DNA of 64,000 nt. Origin: Phenylobacterium glaciei. Lineage in GTDB: Bacteria > Pseudomonadota > Alphaproteobacteria > Caulobacterales > Caulobacteraceae. The stretch spans positions 186,001 to 250,000 of the forward strand of contig NZ_JAGSGD010000002.1 in the NCBI RefSeq assembly GCF_016772415.1, written 5' to 3'. Position 1 is the stretch's first letter, and every line of letters begins with the position of its first letter. Below the pieces are notes generated by a model, which had not been told where the DNA came from, did no database searches, and was given only the letters and a program-made list of their open reading frames with translations. Positions 18,901 to 27,347 of the stretch are shown here, piece after piece. Made by a program: the position numbers and the translations under genes.

Positions 18901-19092
18901 GCGGAGTTCCGTCAGCCGATGGCCGTGGCCGTGATCGGCGGCCTGATCACCTCGACCCTGCTGTCGCTGGTGCTGGTGCCGGTGGTCTACGAGCTGGTGG
19001 ATGACTTCGAGATGTGGCTGCGGCCGCGCCTGGCCAAGCTGGTGACCCCCCGCGACGCCCCAGCGGTCGCCGCGCCCGAGGACCGGCTCTAG
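15952..19092 (+). CDS. RND efflux inner-membrane transporter, AcrB/HAE1-like
   Basis: A 1046-residue proton-driven efflux pump with the usual 12 membrane segments and two large periplasmic loops. It starts with the HAE1 signature (ISSWAIRNPVPVVVLFIALV). The proton-relay residues are present: Asp-Asp in VVGILVDDAIVEIENIEK (segment 4) and Lys in GLAAKNSILLVEYA (segment 10). The porter region has QFPNVQFPMVNITVTQSGAA. Together with the two genes upstream it forms a complete tripartite pump. Substrates are likely drugs, dyes or lipophilic compounds but cannot be read from sequence. A palindromic repeat follows the stop. Confidence 0.93.
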   Translation: MTHAPQDHDDGRGFQISSWAIRNPVPVVVLFIALVLAGMISYGGLPVKQFPNVQFPMVNITVTQSGAAPGEIETQITRPVEDALAGISNVKNIYSTVTLGVSTTNVEFELGEDLQKKTDEVRSRMDQTRAVLPREIDEPTVTRVELDSQPILTYAVAAPAMSDAELSWFIDDTIARELQTEKGVSQISRVGGVNREINILIDPDRMAARGLTAPQINTALRGFDIDAPGGRVAIGGREQTLRVLGAVNTLNALRDLTIPTGGGRYVKLTDVAEVGDGSSEVRGFARLNGAAVVGFQVMKTRDSSDVGVDDAVIKAIAKLEQAHPGVKFTRIFSSVDETRASFRATQHVLLEGMLLAAIVVFVFLRDWRSTMITAFAMPISLIPTFFFMKLFGFSLNVVTLLALTLVVGILVDDAIVEIENIEKRVAQGMRPFKAALQGADAIGLAVVATTMAIVVVFMPVSFMKGMAGQFFREFGLTVCVAVLFSLVVARLLTPLMAAYLLKPTSHPVERKPFEGFYRNALEWSLDHRIVACILGGVVFVGSLFLVPMLPQGFQPAGDPDYIYVDLQGPPGASAAAMEDVALRVSHVFMGRPGVRAVFAQVGSTASSGGPGFGGAGGGSDLRNGTVTVLLDEHRTISGDELKAQTRQALREVPDARITFLNFQGSAGLQAILASNDPAALTAASLELEKQMRTIDIIADPHASAPPIGPELVIRPRADEAARLGVSVDTIAQVARVATVGDIDANVAKLTAGERRIPIRIRMPADARADLERIKALRIPTVTGGSTTLDAVADVSFQAGPAKIDRLNRKRQLTIQAELNGAELGDAYKRVRALPIMKHLPPGVAPAETGQLEAQQELFGSFGLALFAGVAMIYGVLVLLFRSFFKPAVILTALPLSFAGAFLGLLIFNLSLSIPSLIGFLMLMGLAAKNSILLVEYAIEREREGIPQRDAILEACRERARPIVMTTMAMAAGMLPTAFALEKGAEFRQPMAVAVIGGLITSTLLSLVLVPVVYELVDDFEMWLRPRLAKLVTPRDAPAVAAPEDRL

Positions 19093-19139
19093 AGCACGAT
19101 GCGATCAGACGGAATCGTCTGATCGTTGAATCGTGTCCT
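19091..19139. repeat. Palindromic intergenic repeat, 9-bp perfect core stem
   Basis: The core is GATCAGACG (19103-19111), GAAT, CGTCTGATC (19116-19124). Outer arms AGAGCACGAT (19091-19100) and ATCGTGTCCT (19130-19139) pair at 8 of 10 positions. It begins inside the stop codon of the RND pump gene. It contains two GANTC sites. There is no U-run, so it looks like a dispersed palindromic element more than a simple terminator. Confidence 0.6.
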
Positions 19140-19153
19140 AAATTCAAGTGTTT

Positions 19154-19192
19154 AGAGCCTGTTTCAGGCTTCGAGAGAAGCCATCAGGCTCT
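19154..19192. terminator. Two-tier hairpin between convergent genes
   Basis: An outer 8-bp stem AGAGCCTG (19154-19161) / CAGGCTCT (19185-19192) encloses an inner stem GGCTTC (19167-19172) / GAAGCC (19177-19182) with a GAGA loop. It overlaps the stop codon of the hybrid kinase gene and may stop transcription from both sides, although no clear U-tract follows. Confidence 0.45.
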
Positions 19193-21203
19193 ACGCGGCG
19201 AGGACGCCCTGGAGCGCGCTCACTAGGACGCGGGTGTCGACGGGCTTGGGCACGCAGTTGTCCATGCCGGCCGACAGGTATCCCCGGGTTTCCTCGGGCT
19301 GCACGCTGGCTGTGACGGCGATGATCGGGGTCTTGTCGCGTCCGAGCTCAATCTCGCGCCGGCGGATGCTTGAGGTGGCGGTCACGCCGTCCATCTCGGG
19401 CATGTGGATGTCCATCAGGATGGCGTCCCAGGCCTTGGCCTCCCAGGCGGCCACCGCCTCGACCCCGTTGACGACGCATTCGGCGGCAAGGCCCAGCTGC
19501 TCCAGCAGGGCGCAGAGCACCAGCCGGTTGGTGGCGTTGTCGTCCACCACCAGGATGCGCAGCTTGTCGTCCATGGGCGCGGCGTCCTGCGCCTCGGCCG
19601 GCGCCGCGCAGGCGGGCATGGGAACCTGAAGGGTGAAGGTCGAGCCCACCCCCAGCTCGCTGGTGAAGCTGATGGATCCCCCCATCAGTTCCGACAATTC
19701 CTTGCAGATCGCCAGGCCCAGGCCCGCGCCTCCGAAGCGTCGGGTCGAGGACCCATCGGCCTGGACGAAGCGGTCGAACATCGCGGCCTGCTGGTGGGAG
19801 GCCACGCCGATCCCGGTGTCGTTGACCTCCAGCACAATCTGATCGCCGCGCAGGGCGAAGGCGGCGCGGACCTCTCCAGCCTGCGTGAACTTCAGTCCAT
19901 TGGAGATCAGGTTGCCGGCGATCTGCCGCAACCGCGCGGCGTCGCCGATCCTCCAGCCCTGGATGGCGGGTTCCACGGTCAAGGCGAAGGCCAGGCCCTT
20001 GTCGGCGGCTATGGCGCCGTAGATCGCGGCCAGATCGCCGGTCAGGCGGTCCAGGTCGAAGGGCTCGGGCAGAACCTCCAGGCTACCGGCCTCGATCCGG
20101 GAGATGTCTAGGACGTCGTTGACCACGCTGACGAGGGCCCGGCCCGACGCGCCGATCGTGGCCAGGTGTTCTTTCTGCGCCGGGGTCAGATCGGTCCGGC
20201 CCATGACGTCCACCAGCCCGAGCACGCCATTGAGCGGGGTGCGAAGCTCATGGGCCATGGTGGCCAGGAATTCCGACTTGGCGTGGTTGGCCGCCTGGGC
20301 CTGCAGCGACAGGGCCTGGGCCTCCTCCCGGCGCAGCTCCGCCTCGGCCTCCAGCAGCTGCTTTTCCACGGCGGCGTCGCGGAAGGTGACCACCGCCTTG
20401 GCCATCAGACCAACCTCGTCGCGCCGTTCGACAGCCGGGATCGAGACCGAAAGGTCGCCGCCGGCCAGGCGTTTCATCACCTCGGTCAGCCGCACAATGG
20501 GATTGGCCATGCTGCGCCGGAGCGCCAGGCCCATGACCGCGGCGCTGAGAGCCGCGAACAGCACGCCCAGGGTCAAGGCCGTACCCATGGCGCGCATCGC
20601 CTCGGTCTTGCGCTCACCGCTGGTCTCCACCGCCCGTTGGCTTTGCGCCTGGATGTATTCCAGGGCCCGTTCGGCTGGCGCGATCAGGTCGTCGGCGGGG
20701 CTGGCCGGACCGACCATCTCGGCGGCCAGGGACCTGGTGCCTCGGACGCCTGCCAGCTCCAGGGCGCGAACGACCGCCCATTCGTTCCAGATGTCATAGG
20801 CCGCTTGCGCCTGGTCAATTTGCCCCAGCAGCATGGGGTCACCGGCGGCCAGCCGCTCCAGTTCGGTCATGCGCGCCTGGAACAGGGGCCGGTGGTCGTC
20901 GGCGATACGCCGGGCATAGAAGGGGTCACCGGAAATGATGTAGCCGCGCAGCGAGTCTTCCTGACGGGTCAGGACAAAGAGGGCGCTGCTGGCGGTGGCC
21001 GCGACCTTGTGGGCGTGATTGTCGGCGGCGTCCGCCTGCTGGACCACGCGGAGATTGATCGCCAGGACCGCGCCCATGGCGGCGATGGCCGACAGCACGA
21101 CAGCGAAAGCCAGGGTGAGCTTCCAGGTCGCCGGCAGGTTGTTCAGGCGGGCGGCCGGTGTCAGCCCTTCGGCGCCTGGGCGCTCTGAATTGCGTTCGGC
21201 CAC
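19191..21203 (-). CDS. Hybrid sensor histidine kinase with C-terminal receiver (GTG start)
   Basis: A 670-residue membrane kinase. Membrane segments lie near 28-50 and 208-230 around a helical periplasmic domain of CHASE3 type (SLRGYIISGDPFYARRIADD). HAMP follows, then HisKA with the phospho-acceptor in MAHELRTPLNG (His near 318), HATPase with the N-box (RQIAGNLISNGLKFT), and a receiver with ILVVDDNATN and the phospho-Asp in LMDIHMPEMDG (near 595). The output partner (Hpt or regulator) is not adjacent. The start is GTG with GGGGAT upstream. A GTTAAG-N6-CTTAAC palindrome lies 72 nt upstream. Confidence 0.9.
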   Translation of the reverse strand: MAERNSERPGAEGLTPAARLNNLPATWKLTLAFAVVLSAIAAMGAVLAINLRVVQQADAADNHAHKVAATASSALFVLTRQEDSLRGYIISGDPFYARRIADDHRPLFQARMTELERLAAGDPMLLGQIDQAQAAYDIWNEWAVVRALELAGVRGTRSLAAEMVGPASPADDLIAPAERALEYIQAQSQRAVETSGERKTEAMRAMGTALTLGVLFAALSAAVMGLALRRSMANPIVRLTEVMKRLAGGDLSVSIPAVERRDEVGLMAKAVVTFRDAAVEKQLLEAEAELRREEAQALSLQAQAANHAKSEFLATMAHELRTPLNGVLGLVDVMGRTDLTPAQKEHLATIGASGRALVSVVNDVLDISRIEAGSLEVLPEPFDLDRLTGDLAAIYGAIAADKGLAFALTVEPAIQGWRIGDAARLRQIAGNLISNGLKFTQAGEVRAAFALRGDQIVLEVNDTGIGVASHQQAAMFDRFVQADGSSTRRFGGAGLGLAICKELSELMGGSISFTSELGVGSTFTLQVPMPACAAPAEAQDAAPMDDKLRILVVDDNATNRLVLCALLEQLGLAAECVVNGVEAVAAWEAKAWDAILMDIHMPEMDGVTATSSIRRREIELGRDKTPIIAVTASVQPEETRGYLSAGMDNCVPKPVDTRVLVSALQGVLAA

Positions 21204-21274
21204 GAAGATCCCCGTCCGGGCGTAGGTAGAGCCTGCGTCAAACGGCGATCTTTCCCCTTGGCGGTCAATTCGGG

Positions 21275-21292
21275 GTTAAGGCGAAGCTTAAC
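21275..21292. promoter_or_regulatory. GTTAAG-N6-CTTAAC palindrome upstream of the hybrid kinase
   Basis: Arms GTTAAG and CTTAAC separated by GCGAAG. This resembles the CtrA site TTAA-N7-TTAAC of Caulobacter but with a spacer one base longer (TTAA-N8-TTAAC), so CtrA control is only a possibility. Confidence 0.35.
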
Positions 21293-21336
21293 GCCGGGAG
21301 ACAAAGCGCCGCACCGTTCCGGGGGCAAGGACGCCG

Positions 21337-22314
21337 CTAGCCGCCGGCCAGGATCTCGGCGAACAGGGCCGGATCAACATTGCCCCCGGAGAGCACCAGG
21401 CCGGTCGTGCCGTCGCCCCAACTCCTGACCTTACCGGCCAGCAGCGCGGCGAGACCCACGCAGCCGCCCGGCTCCACCACCAGCTTCAGGGTGGCGAAGG
21501 CGTAGCGCAGGGCGTCGGAGACCTCGGCGTCGCTGACCACGGCGATGTCCGCGACGTTCCGCTGCAGGATCGGGAAAGTGAGTTCGCCTGGCGCCGGTGT
21601 TTCCAAGGCGTCGCAGAGCGAGCGGGTGGTGGGGGTGAGCGTCTGACGCGCCCCTGCCTTCAGCGAGCGCAGAGTGTCGTCGAAACCCTCTGGCTCGACC
21701 CCCACCAGGGCGGTGCTCGGTGACAGCGCCTTCACAGCCGTTGAGAGCCCGGCCATGAGGCCCCCGCCGCCGACGGGCGAGACCACCACGTCGAGTGTGA
21801 CGCCTCGAGCCTTGGCCTGGCTCACCAGCTCCAGGCCGACCGTGCCCTGGCCGGCGATGATGTCCAGGTCGTCGAAGGCTGGAACCACGACGGAACCCCG
21901 CTGCGACGCGATCTCTGCGGCGATGGCCACCCGATCCTCGGTCAGCCGGTCATAGAGCCGGATTTCCGCGCCATAGCCCCGCGTGGCCTCCACCTTCACG
22001 GCGGGCGCGTCAGCCGGCATGACGATCAGGGCGGGGATGCCCAGCAGTCTGGCCGCCAGCGCCACGCCCTGGGCGTGGTTGCCAGACGAGAAGGCCACGA
22101 CACGGGCTCTGCGCTCCTCAGCGTCGAGCTGGACCAGGCGGTTATAGGCGCCCCGGAACTTGAAGGCCCCAACCCGCTGCAGGGTCTCGGGCTTGATCAG
22201 CACCCGGCGGCCCAGGCGATCGTTCAGCGCCGGGCTCTCGATCAGCGGCGTCTCGATCGCATGGCCCTTGATCCGCGCCGCGGCGGCCTCGATGTCGGCC
22301 AGGGTCACGCTCAT
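21337..22314 (-). CDS. Threonine/serine dehydratase, PLP fold type II
   Basis: A 325-residue PLP enzyme. The Schiff-base Lys is in GAFKFRGAYN (Lys52), the substrate loop is SSGNHAQG, and the phosphate cradle is GGGGLMAG. There is no C-terminal ACT regulatory domain, so it is the short catabolic/racemase-like type and not the feedback-regulated biosynthetic IlvA. It converts Thr or Ser to the 2-oxo acid and ammonia; related short enzymes act on threo-3-hydroxyaspartate, so the exact substrate is open. Its start overlaps the stop of the upstream VOC gene by 4 nt. Confidence 0.86.
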   Translation of the reverse strand: MSVTLADIEAAAARIKGHAIETPLIESPALNDRLGRRVLIKPETLQRVGAFKFRGAYNRLVQLDAEERRARVVAFSSGNHAQGVALAARLLGIPALIVMPADAPAVKVEATRGYGAEIRLYDRLTEDRVAIAAEIASQRGSVVVPAFDDLDIIAGQGTVGLELVSQAKARGVTLDVVVSPVGGGGLMAGLSTAVKALSPSTALVGVEPEGFDDTLRSLKAGARQTLTPTTRSLCDALETPAPGELTFPILQRNVADIAVVSDAEVSDALRYAFATLKLVVEPGGCVGLAALLAGKVRSWGDGTTGLVLSGGNVDPALFAEILAGG

Positions 22315-22730
22315 TTGGCGAACACCATGGCGTCATCGGCGAAGGCCTTGAACTCCAGCGCATTGCCGGACGGGTCGAGGAAGAACAGGGTCGCCTGTTC
22401 GCCGGGCTCGCCCTTGAAGCGGATCTGCGGTTCGATGACGAAGGTCGTGTTCGCGGCCTTCAGCTTGGCGGCCATCTCCTCCCACTGCGGCAGGGTCAGG
22501 ATCGCCCCGAAGTGGCGCACCGGCACGTCCTCGCCGTCCACGGCGCTGGTGGACTGGTGGCCCCCCTCGTCCGGAGACAGGTGGGCGACGATCTGGTGGC
22601 CGTAAAAGTCGAAGTCGATCCAGTCGGGACTGGACCGGCCCTCCGGACAGCCCAGCAGGCCGCCGTAGAAGGCGCGGGCCTCCTCGAGGTCGCGGACGGG
22701 GAAGGCGAGGTGGAAGCGGGGCAGGGTCAT
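22311..22730 (-). CDS. VOC family protein
   Basis: A 139-residue single VOC unit. The start FHLAFPVRDLEEARAFYGGL and the C-terminal FFLDPSGNALEFKAF are typical glyoxalase-fold segments, with His3-area, His in HQIVAHLS, and Glu in ALEFK as likely metal ligands. Members include glyoxalases, dioxygenases and isomerases; the reaction here is unknown. ATGA overlap with the threonine dehydratase gene implies joint expression. It is divergent from purA. Confidence 0.8.
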   Translation of the reverse strand: MTLPRFHLAFPVRDLEEARAFYGGLLGCPEGRSSPDWIDFDFYGHQIVAHLSPDEGGHQSTSAVDGEDVPVRHFGAILTLPQWEEMAAKLKAANTTFVIEPQIRFKGEPGEQATLFFLDPSGNALEFKAFADDAMVFAK

Positions 22731-22947
22731 GTTCGCCTCATAGACCCAAGCCGGCGGCCTGGCGAAGCGCCGATTTCGCCAGCCGCGCCTTGACGGCGGG
22801 GGCGCCTGGATGCTCTACACCCGACGAACACGACCCTGGCGCCCGCGAGGCCCGGTCGCGGTTCCTAAAATCGGTCAAGTCCACCCGCCGAGTTGCCTGT
22901 CGAAGGGCGTGGTTGGATCCCCTCGGCGGGCTGGGAGACCGTATTCC

Positions 22948-24237
<1,290 letters not shown>

Positions 24238-24252
24238 CGAAGCGGGTCCTTC

Positions 24253-24279
24253 GCCGCGGCGGATCGCCGCGGCGATCCG
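24253..24279. other. Two mutually exclusive hairpins between purA and the receiver gene
   Basis: Hairpin A is GCCGCGGCG (24253-24261), GAT, CGCCGCGGC (24265-24273). Hairpin B is CGGATCGC (24260-24267), CGCG, GCGATCCG (24272-24279). They share sequence and cannot form together. No U-run follows. It may be a leader structure for the next gene or simply a GC-rich terminator of purA. Confidence 0.35.
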
Positions 24280-24350
24280 GGGACTCCGTCAAGGCGTTCT
24301 TTACCCACGCGGCCCATATTGGGGGAAGTTTCCAGGAGTCCTCCGGCCTC

Positions 24351-25184
24351 GTGTTCAACGAAGAATACAAGCTGATTCAGCGCATGGTCCCCATGCTGCA
24401 GAGAGTGCTGATCGTTGATCCGGCGCCGGCCAGCGCACGTCTGCTGGCCGACCTGATGCGCAATATCTCAGCAGGCCATCTCTGGAACGCGCCGAGTAAC
24501 CGCAAGGGCCTGGAGACCGCCGAGCAGGTCAATCCGCAGCTGATCTTCGTCGAGCTCACCGGCGCCAATGTCGATGGGGTGGACTTCACCCGCCGGGTGC
24601 GCCGAAGCGAGATGAACTGCCGTCAGGCGCCCATCATCATGGTCACCGCGACGGCCACGGCCGCCGCCATCCTCGGCGCCCGCGACGCCGGGGTGCATGA
24701 ATTCCTGCGCAAGCCTTACACCGCCAAGGACCTGCTGCGCCGCCTGGAGGCCGTCACCCTGCGGCCCCGCGACTGGGTGGAGGCGGTGGACTATATCGGC
24801 CCCGACCGCCGCCGGTTCAATTCGGGCGACTATACCGGCAAGCTCAAGCGCCGCTCAGATATCAAGACCACCCCGGACGCCGCCCGTATCACCCAGGCGC
24901 TGAAGATCCTGAAGTCCGCGGTCTCGGCGGCGGCCAGCGATCCGAAGCAGGCCCTGCGCTCGATGCAGGCGCAGGGCGCCGACCTGCAGAAGGCCGCCGT
25001 GGCGGTGGGTGATTTGAAGCTGGTGACCACCGTAGCCGACTTCCAGCGCTACCTGGCCGCCGCCGCCGACCGTGGCGTGCTGATCCCCGAGGAAGTCGCC
25101 CGCAAGGCCGCTCCGCTGCTGGCCTTGCTGCCGGCTGAGGAGCTCAGCCGTAAACCGTCCGACCGTGCGGTGGTCTCGATCTAG
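24351..25184 (+). CDS. Response-regulator-like protein with degenerate receiver domain (GTG start)
   Basis: A 277-residue soluble protein. Residues about 15-135 fold as a CheY-like receiver: RVLIVDPAPASARLLADLM, IFVELTGANVDG, IIMVTATATA and HEFLRKPYT (Thr99, Lys121 kept). The phospho-accepting Asp is replaced by Glu68 and the second acidic residue of the metal site is Pro24, so normal phosphorylation is unlikely. The C-terminal 140 residues are helical with no DNA-binding domain recognised. It lies between purA and rpoH, convergent with rpoH. The GTG at 24351 has AGGAG 14 nt upstream; an internal ATG at residue 12 is an alternative start. Confidence 0.78.
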   Translation: MFNEEYKLIQRMVPMLQRVLIVDPAPASARLLADLMRNISAGHLWNAPSNRKGLETAEQVNPQLIFVELTGANVDGVDFTRRVRRSEMNCRQAPIIMVTATATAAAILGARDAGVHEFLRKPYTAKDLLRRLEAVTLRPRDWVEAVDYIGPDRRRFNSGDYTGKLKRRSDIKTTPDAARITQALKILKSAVSAAASDPKQALRSMQAQGADLQKAAVAVGDLKLVTTVADFQRYLAAAADRGVLIPEEVARKAAPLLALLPAEELSRKPSDRAVVSI

Positions 25185-25191
25185 GCTCAGC

Positions 25192-25221
25192 AAAAAGCCC
25201 TCCCCGTTTCCGGGAAGGGCT
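25192..25221 (-). terminator. Rho-independent terminator of rpoH
   Basis: An 11-bp stem with one mismatch, AGCCCTCCCCG (25196-25206) and CGGGAAGGGCT (25211-25221), with loop TTTC. On the reverse strand it is followed by TTTTT, so it ends rpoH; it may also end the convergent receiver gene. Confidence 0.85.
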
Positions 25222-25243
25222 CGTTTGGCTCAGCTGGTTCCGA

Positions 25244-26131
25244 TCAGGCGTTGACCAGGTTCCGTTCCTGCGCGGCGGTCCGCATCGACTTCTGCAGTTT
25301 TTCGAAGGCGCGTACCTCGATCTGGCGCACCCGCTCGCGGCTGACGCCGTATTCGGAGGCCAGCTCCTCCAGGGTCGAGGGATCGTCCTTCAGGCGCCGC
25401 TCGGTCAGGATGTGACGCTCGCGGTCGGAGAGCTCGGTCATCGCTTCCTCCAGCAGACCCATGCGCTGGGTCCGTTCCTGGTTCTCGGCGACCTGGGTCT
25501 CCTGGCTGACGGAGGTCTCATCCTCCAGCCAGTCCTGCCACTCGCTGTCGCCGTCCACGCGCAACGGCGCGTTCAGCGAGGCGTCGGGGCCCGACAGCCG
25601 GCGGTTCATCGAGATGACTTCCTCGTTCAGCACCCCAAGCTTGGTGGCGATGATGGCCACCTGGTCCGGGTGCAGATCGCCGTCCTGGAAGGCGCTGATC
25701 TGGCTCTTGGCCTTGCGCAGGTTGAAGAACAGCTTCTTCTGCGCCGCCGTGGTGCCCATCTTCACGAGGCTCCAGGATCGCAGGATGTACTCCTGGATCG
25801 AGGCGCGGATCCACCACATGGCGTAGGTGGCCAGGCGGAAACCCTTGTCGGGCTCGAACTTCTTCACCGCCTGCATCAGGCCGACATTGCCCTCGGAGAT
25901 CACTTCCCCGATCGGCAGGCCGTAGCCGCGATAGCCCATGGCGATCTTGGCCACCAGGCGCAGGTGGGAGGTCACCATGCGGTGGGCGGCCTCCGGGTCT
26001 TCATGTTCCTTCCAGCGCTTGGCCAGCATGAATTCCTCATCCTTGGCCAACATCGGAAATTTCCGGATCTCGGTGAGATACCGGCTCAGGCCGCCATCGG
26101 GCGACATCACGGACAGCGCGTTCGTGGCCAT
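25244..26131 (-). CDS. rpoH: RNA polymerase sigma-32 factor (heat shock)
   Basis: A 295-residue alternative sigma factor that directs transcription of chaperone and protease genes. Region 2 is intact (NVGLMQAVKKFEPDKGFRLA, TYAMWWIRASIQEYILRSWS). The RpoH-box QKKLFFNLRK marks it as sigma-32 and is used for control by DnaK and proteolysis. Region 4 ends with EYGVSRERVRQIEVRAFEKL. I chose the ATG at 26131 (MATNALSVMSPDGG), which matches the Caulobacter-type N-terminus; a TTG nine bases upstream is less likely. A 204-bp gap separates it from rluD, so it probably has its own promoter. Confidence 0.96.
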   Translation of the reverse strand: MATNALSVMSPDGGLSRYLTEIRKFPMLAKDEEFMLAKRWKEHEDPEAAHRMVTSHLRLVAKIAMGYRGYGLPIGEVISEGNVGLMQAVKKFEPDKGFRLATYAMWWIRASIQEYILRSWSLVKMGTTAAQKKLFFNLRKAKSQISAFQDGDLHPDQVAIIATKLGVLNEEVISMNRRLSGPDASLNAPLRVDGDSEWQDWLEDETSVSQETQVAENQERTQRMGLLEEAMTELSDRERHILTERRLKDDPSTLEELASEYGVSRERVRQIEVRAFEKLQKSMRTAAQERNLVNA

Positions 26132-26335
26132 GGATTTCAATCCCCTATTTCCCGGACATCTGGGTCGCCGCGCTTAGACCGCGCGCGTCCGTCCGCCCCC
26201 TCAACCAACTAGATAGGTATTGGGTTTCGTGTGCGGAAGGGCGCTGGGAGGACGACCTTTAAGTCCGACTGCTCAACTCAGGTATTTCTATTCCCCAGCG
26301 GTGGCGCCTTCAAGGCGCCGGGTCCGCAAGCTTTC

Positions 26336-27328
26336 TCACAGGGCTGAGAGCAAAGCTTCCAGCTGCGCCATATCCGGGGGCAGGGGGCTCTCGAAGCGCA
26401 GGGTTTCGCCGGTCACCGGATGGACGAAGCCCAGCACGGCGGCATGAAGGGCCTGGCGGGTCAGGCCGGCCTGCGCCATCGCGTCCCTTACCGCCGGAGT
26501 CGGCGGGCCCGAGCCATAGACCGGGTCGCCCAGGCAGGGGCTGCCCTTGGACGCCAGGTGCACGCGGATCTGGTGGGTGCGGCCGGTCTCCAGGGTGCAT
26601 TCCAGCCGGGCGGCCTGGGGTTTCTTCTGCTGACCGAACACCGTCCGGGTCGAATAGTGGGTGATGGCCTCGCGGCCGCCCGACTTCAGCACCGCCATCT
26701 TCTTGCGGTCGGTGGAGGAGCGGCCGATCTGGGTGACGATGGTGGCCTTGGGCGGCGTCGGCGCGCCACGCACCAGGGCCACATAGATCCGGTCGATGTC
26801 GTGGGCCGCGAACAGGGCCGAGAGCCCCTGGTGAGCGGCGTCGGTCTTGGCCACCACCACGACGCCGGAGGTTTCCTTGTCGATACGGTGGACGATGCCC
26901 GGCCGCGCCACCCCGCCGATGCCCGACAGCGAGTCGCCGCAGTGATGCAGCAGGGCGTTGACCAGCGTGCCGCTGGGCGTGCCGGGCGCCGGATGGACGG
27001 CCATCCCCGGCGGCTTGTCCACCACGATCAGGTAGGCGTCCTCATAGAGCACGGTGAGCGCGATCGCCTGCGCCTGCGGCTCGGCGGCCTCCGGCGGCGG
27101 GATCAGCAGTTCATACTCACCGGCCTGGGCCTTGGCCGAGGTGTCGGTGAGCACCTTGCCTTCGCGGGTGACCTGTCCCGCCGCCATCAGCGCCTGGATG
27201 CGGGCCCGCGACAGATCCGGCAGGTGTTCGGCCAGGGTCTTGTCCAGCCGCCCGCCGGCCTGCTCGGCCGTCAGGGTCAGGGCGAGGATGTCGCCAACCA
27301 GAACCTCTTCGTCGTCGGCAGTGTTCAT
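26336..27328 (-). CDS. rluD: RluA-family 23S rRNA pseudouridine synthase (RluD-type)
   Basis: A 330-residue enzyme. An N-terminal S4 RNA-binding domain (GRLDKTLAEHLPDLSRARIQ, ALMAAGQVTREGK) precedes the catalytic domain with the invariant Asp in GIVHRIDKETSGVVVVAKT. GRTHQIRVHLASKG is the other family motif. The length and S4 domain fit RluD, which modifies helix 69 of 23S rRNA and is important for growth; RluC is the main alternative. The ferritin-like gene ends 19 nt upstream on the same strand, so they may share a transcript. Confidence 0.88.
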   Translation of the reverse strand: MNTADDEEVLVGDILALTLTAEQAGGRLDKTLAEHLPDLSRARIQALMAAGQVTREGKVLTDTSAKAQAGEYELLIPPPEAAEPQAQAIALTVLYEDAYLIVVDKPPGMAVHPAPGTPSGTLVNALLHHCGDSLSGIGGVARPGIVHRIDKETSGVVVVAKTDAAHQGLSALFAAHDIDRIYVALVRGAPTPPKATIVTQIGRSSTDRKKMAVLKSGGREAITHYSTRTVFGQQKKPQAARLECTLETGRTHQIRVHLASKGSPCLGDPVYGSGPPTPAVRDAMAQAGLTRQALHAAVLGFVHPVTGETLRFESPLPPDMAQLEALLSAL

Positions 27329-27347
27329 ACGGCCACCCGGCCCATGA

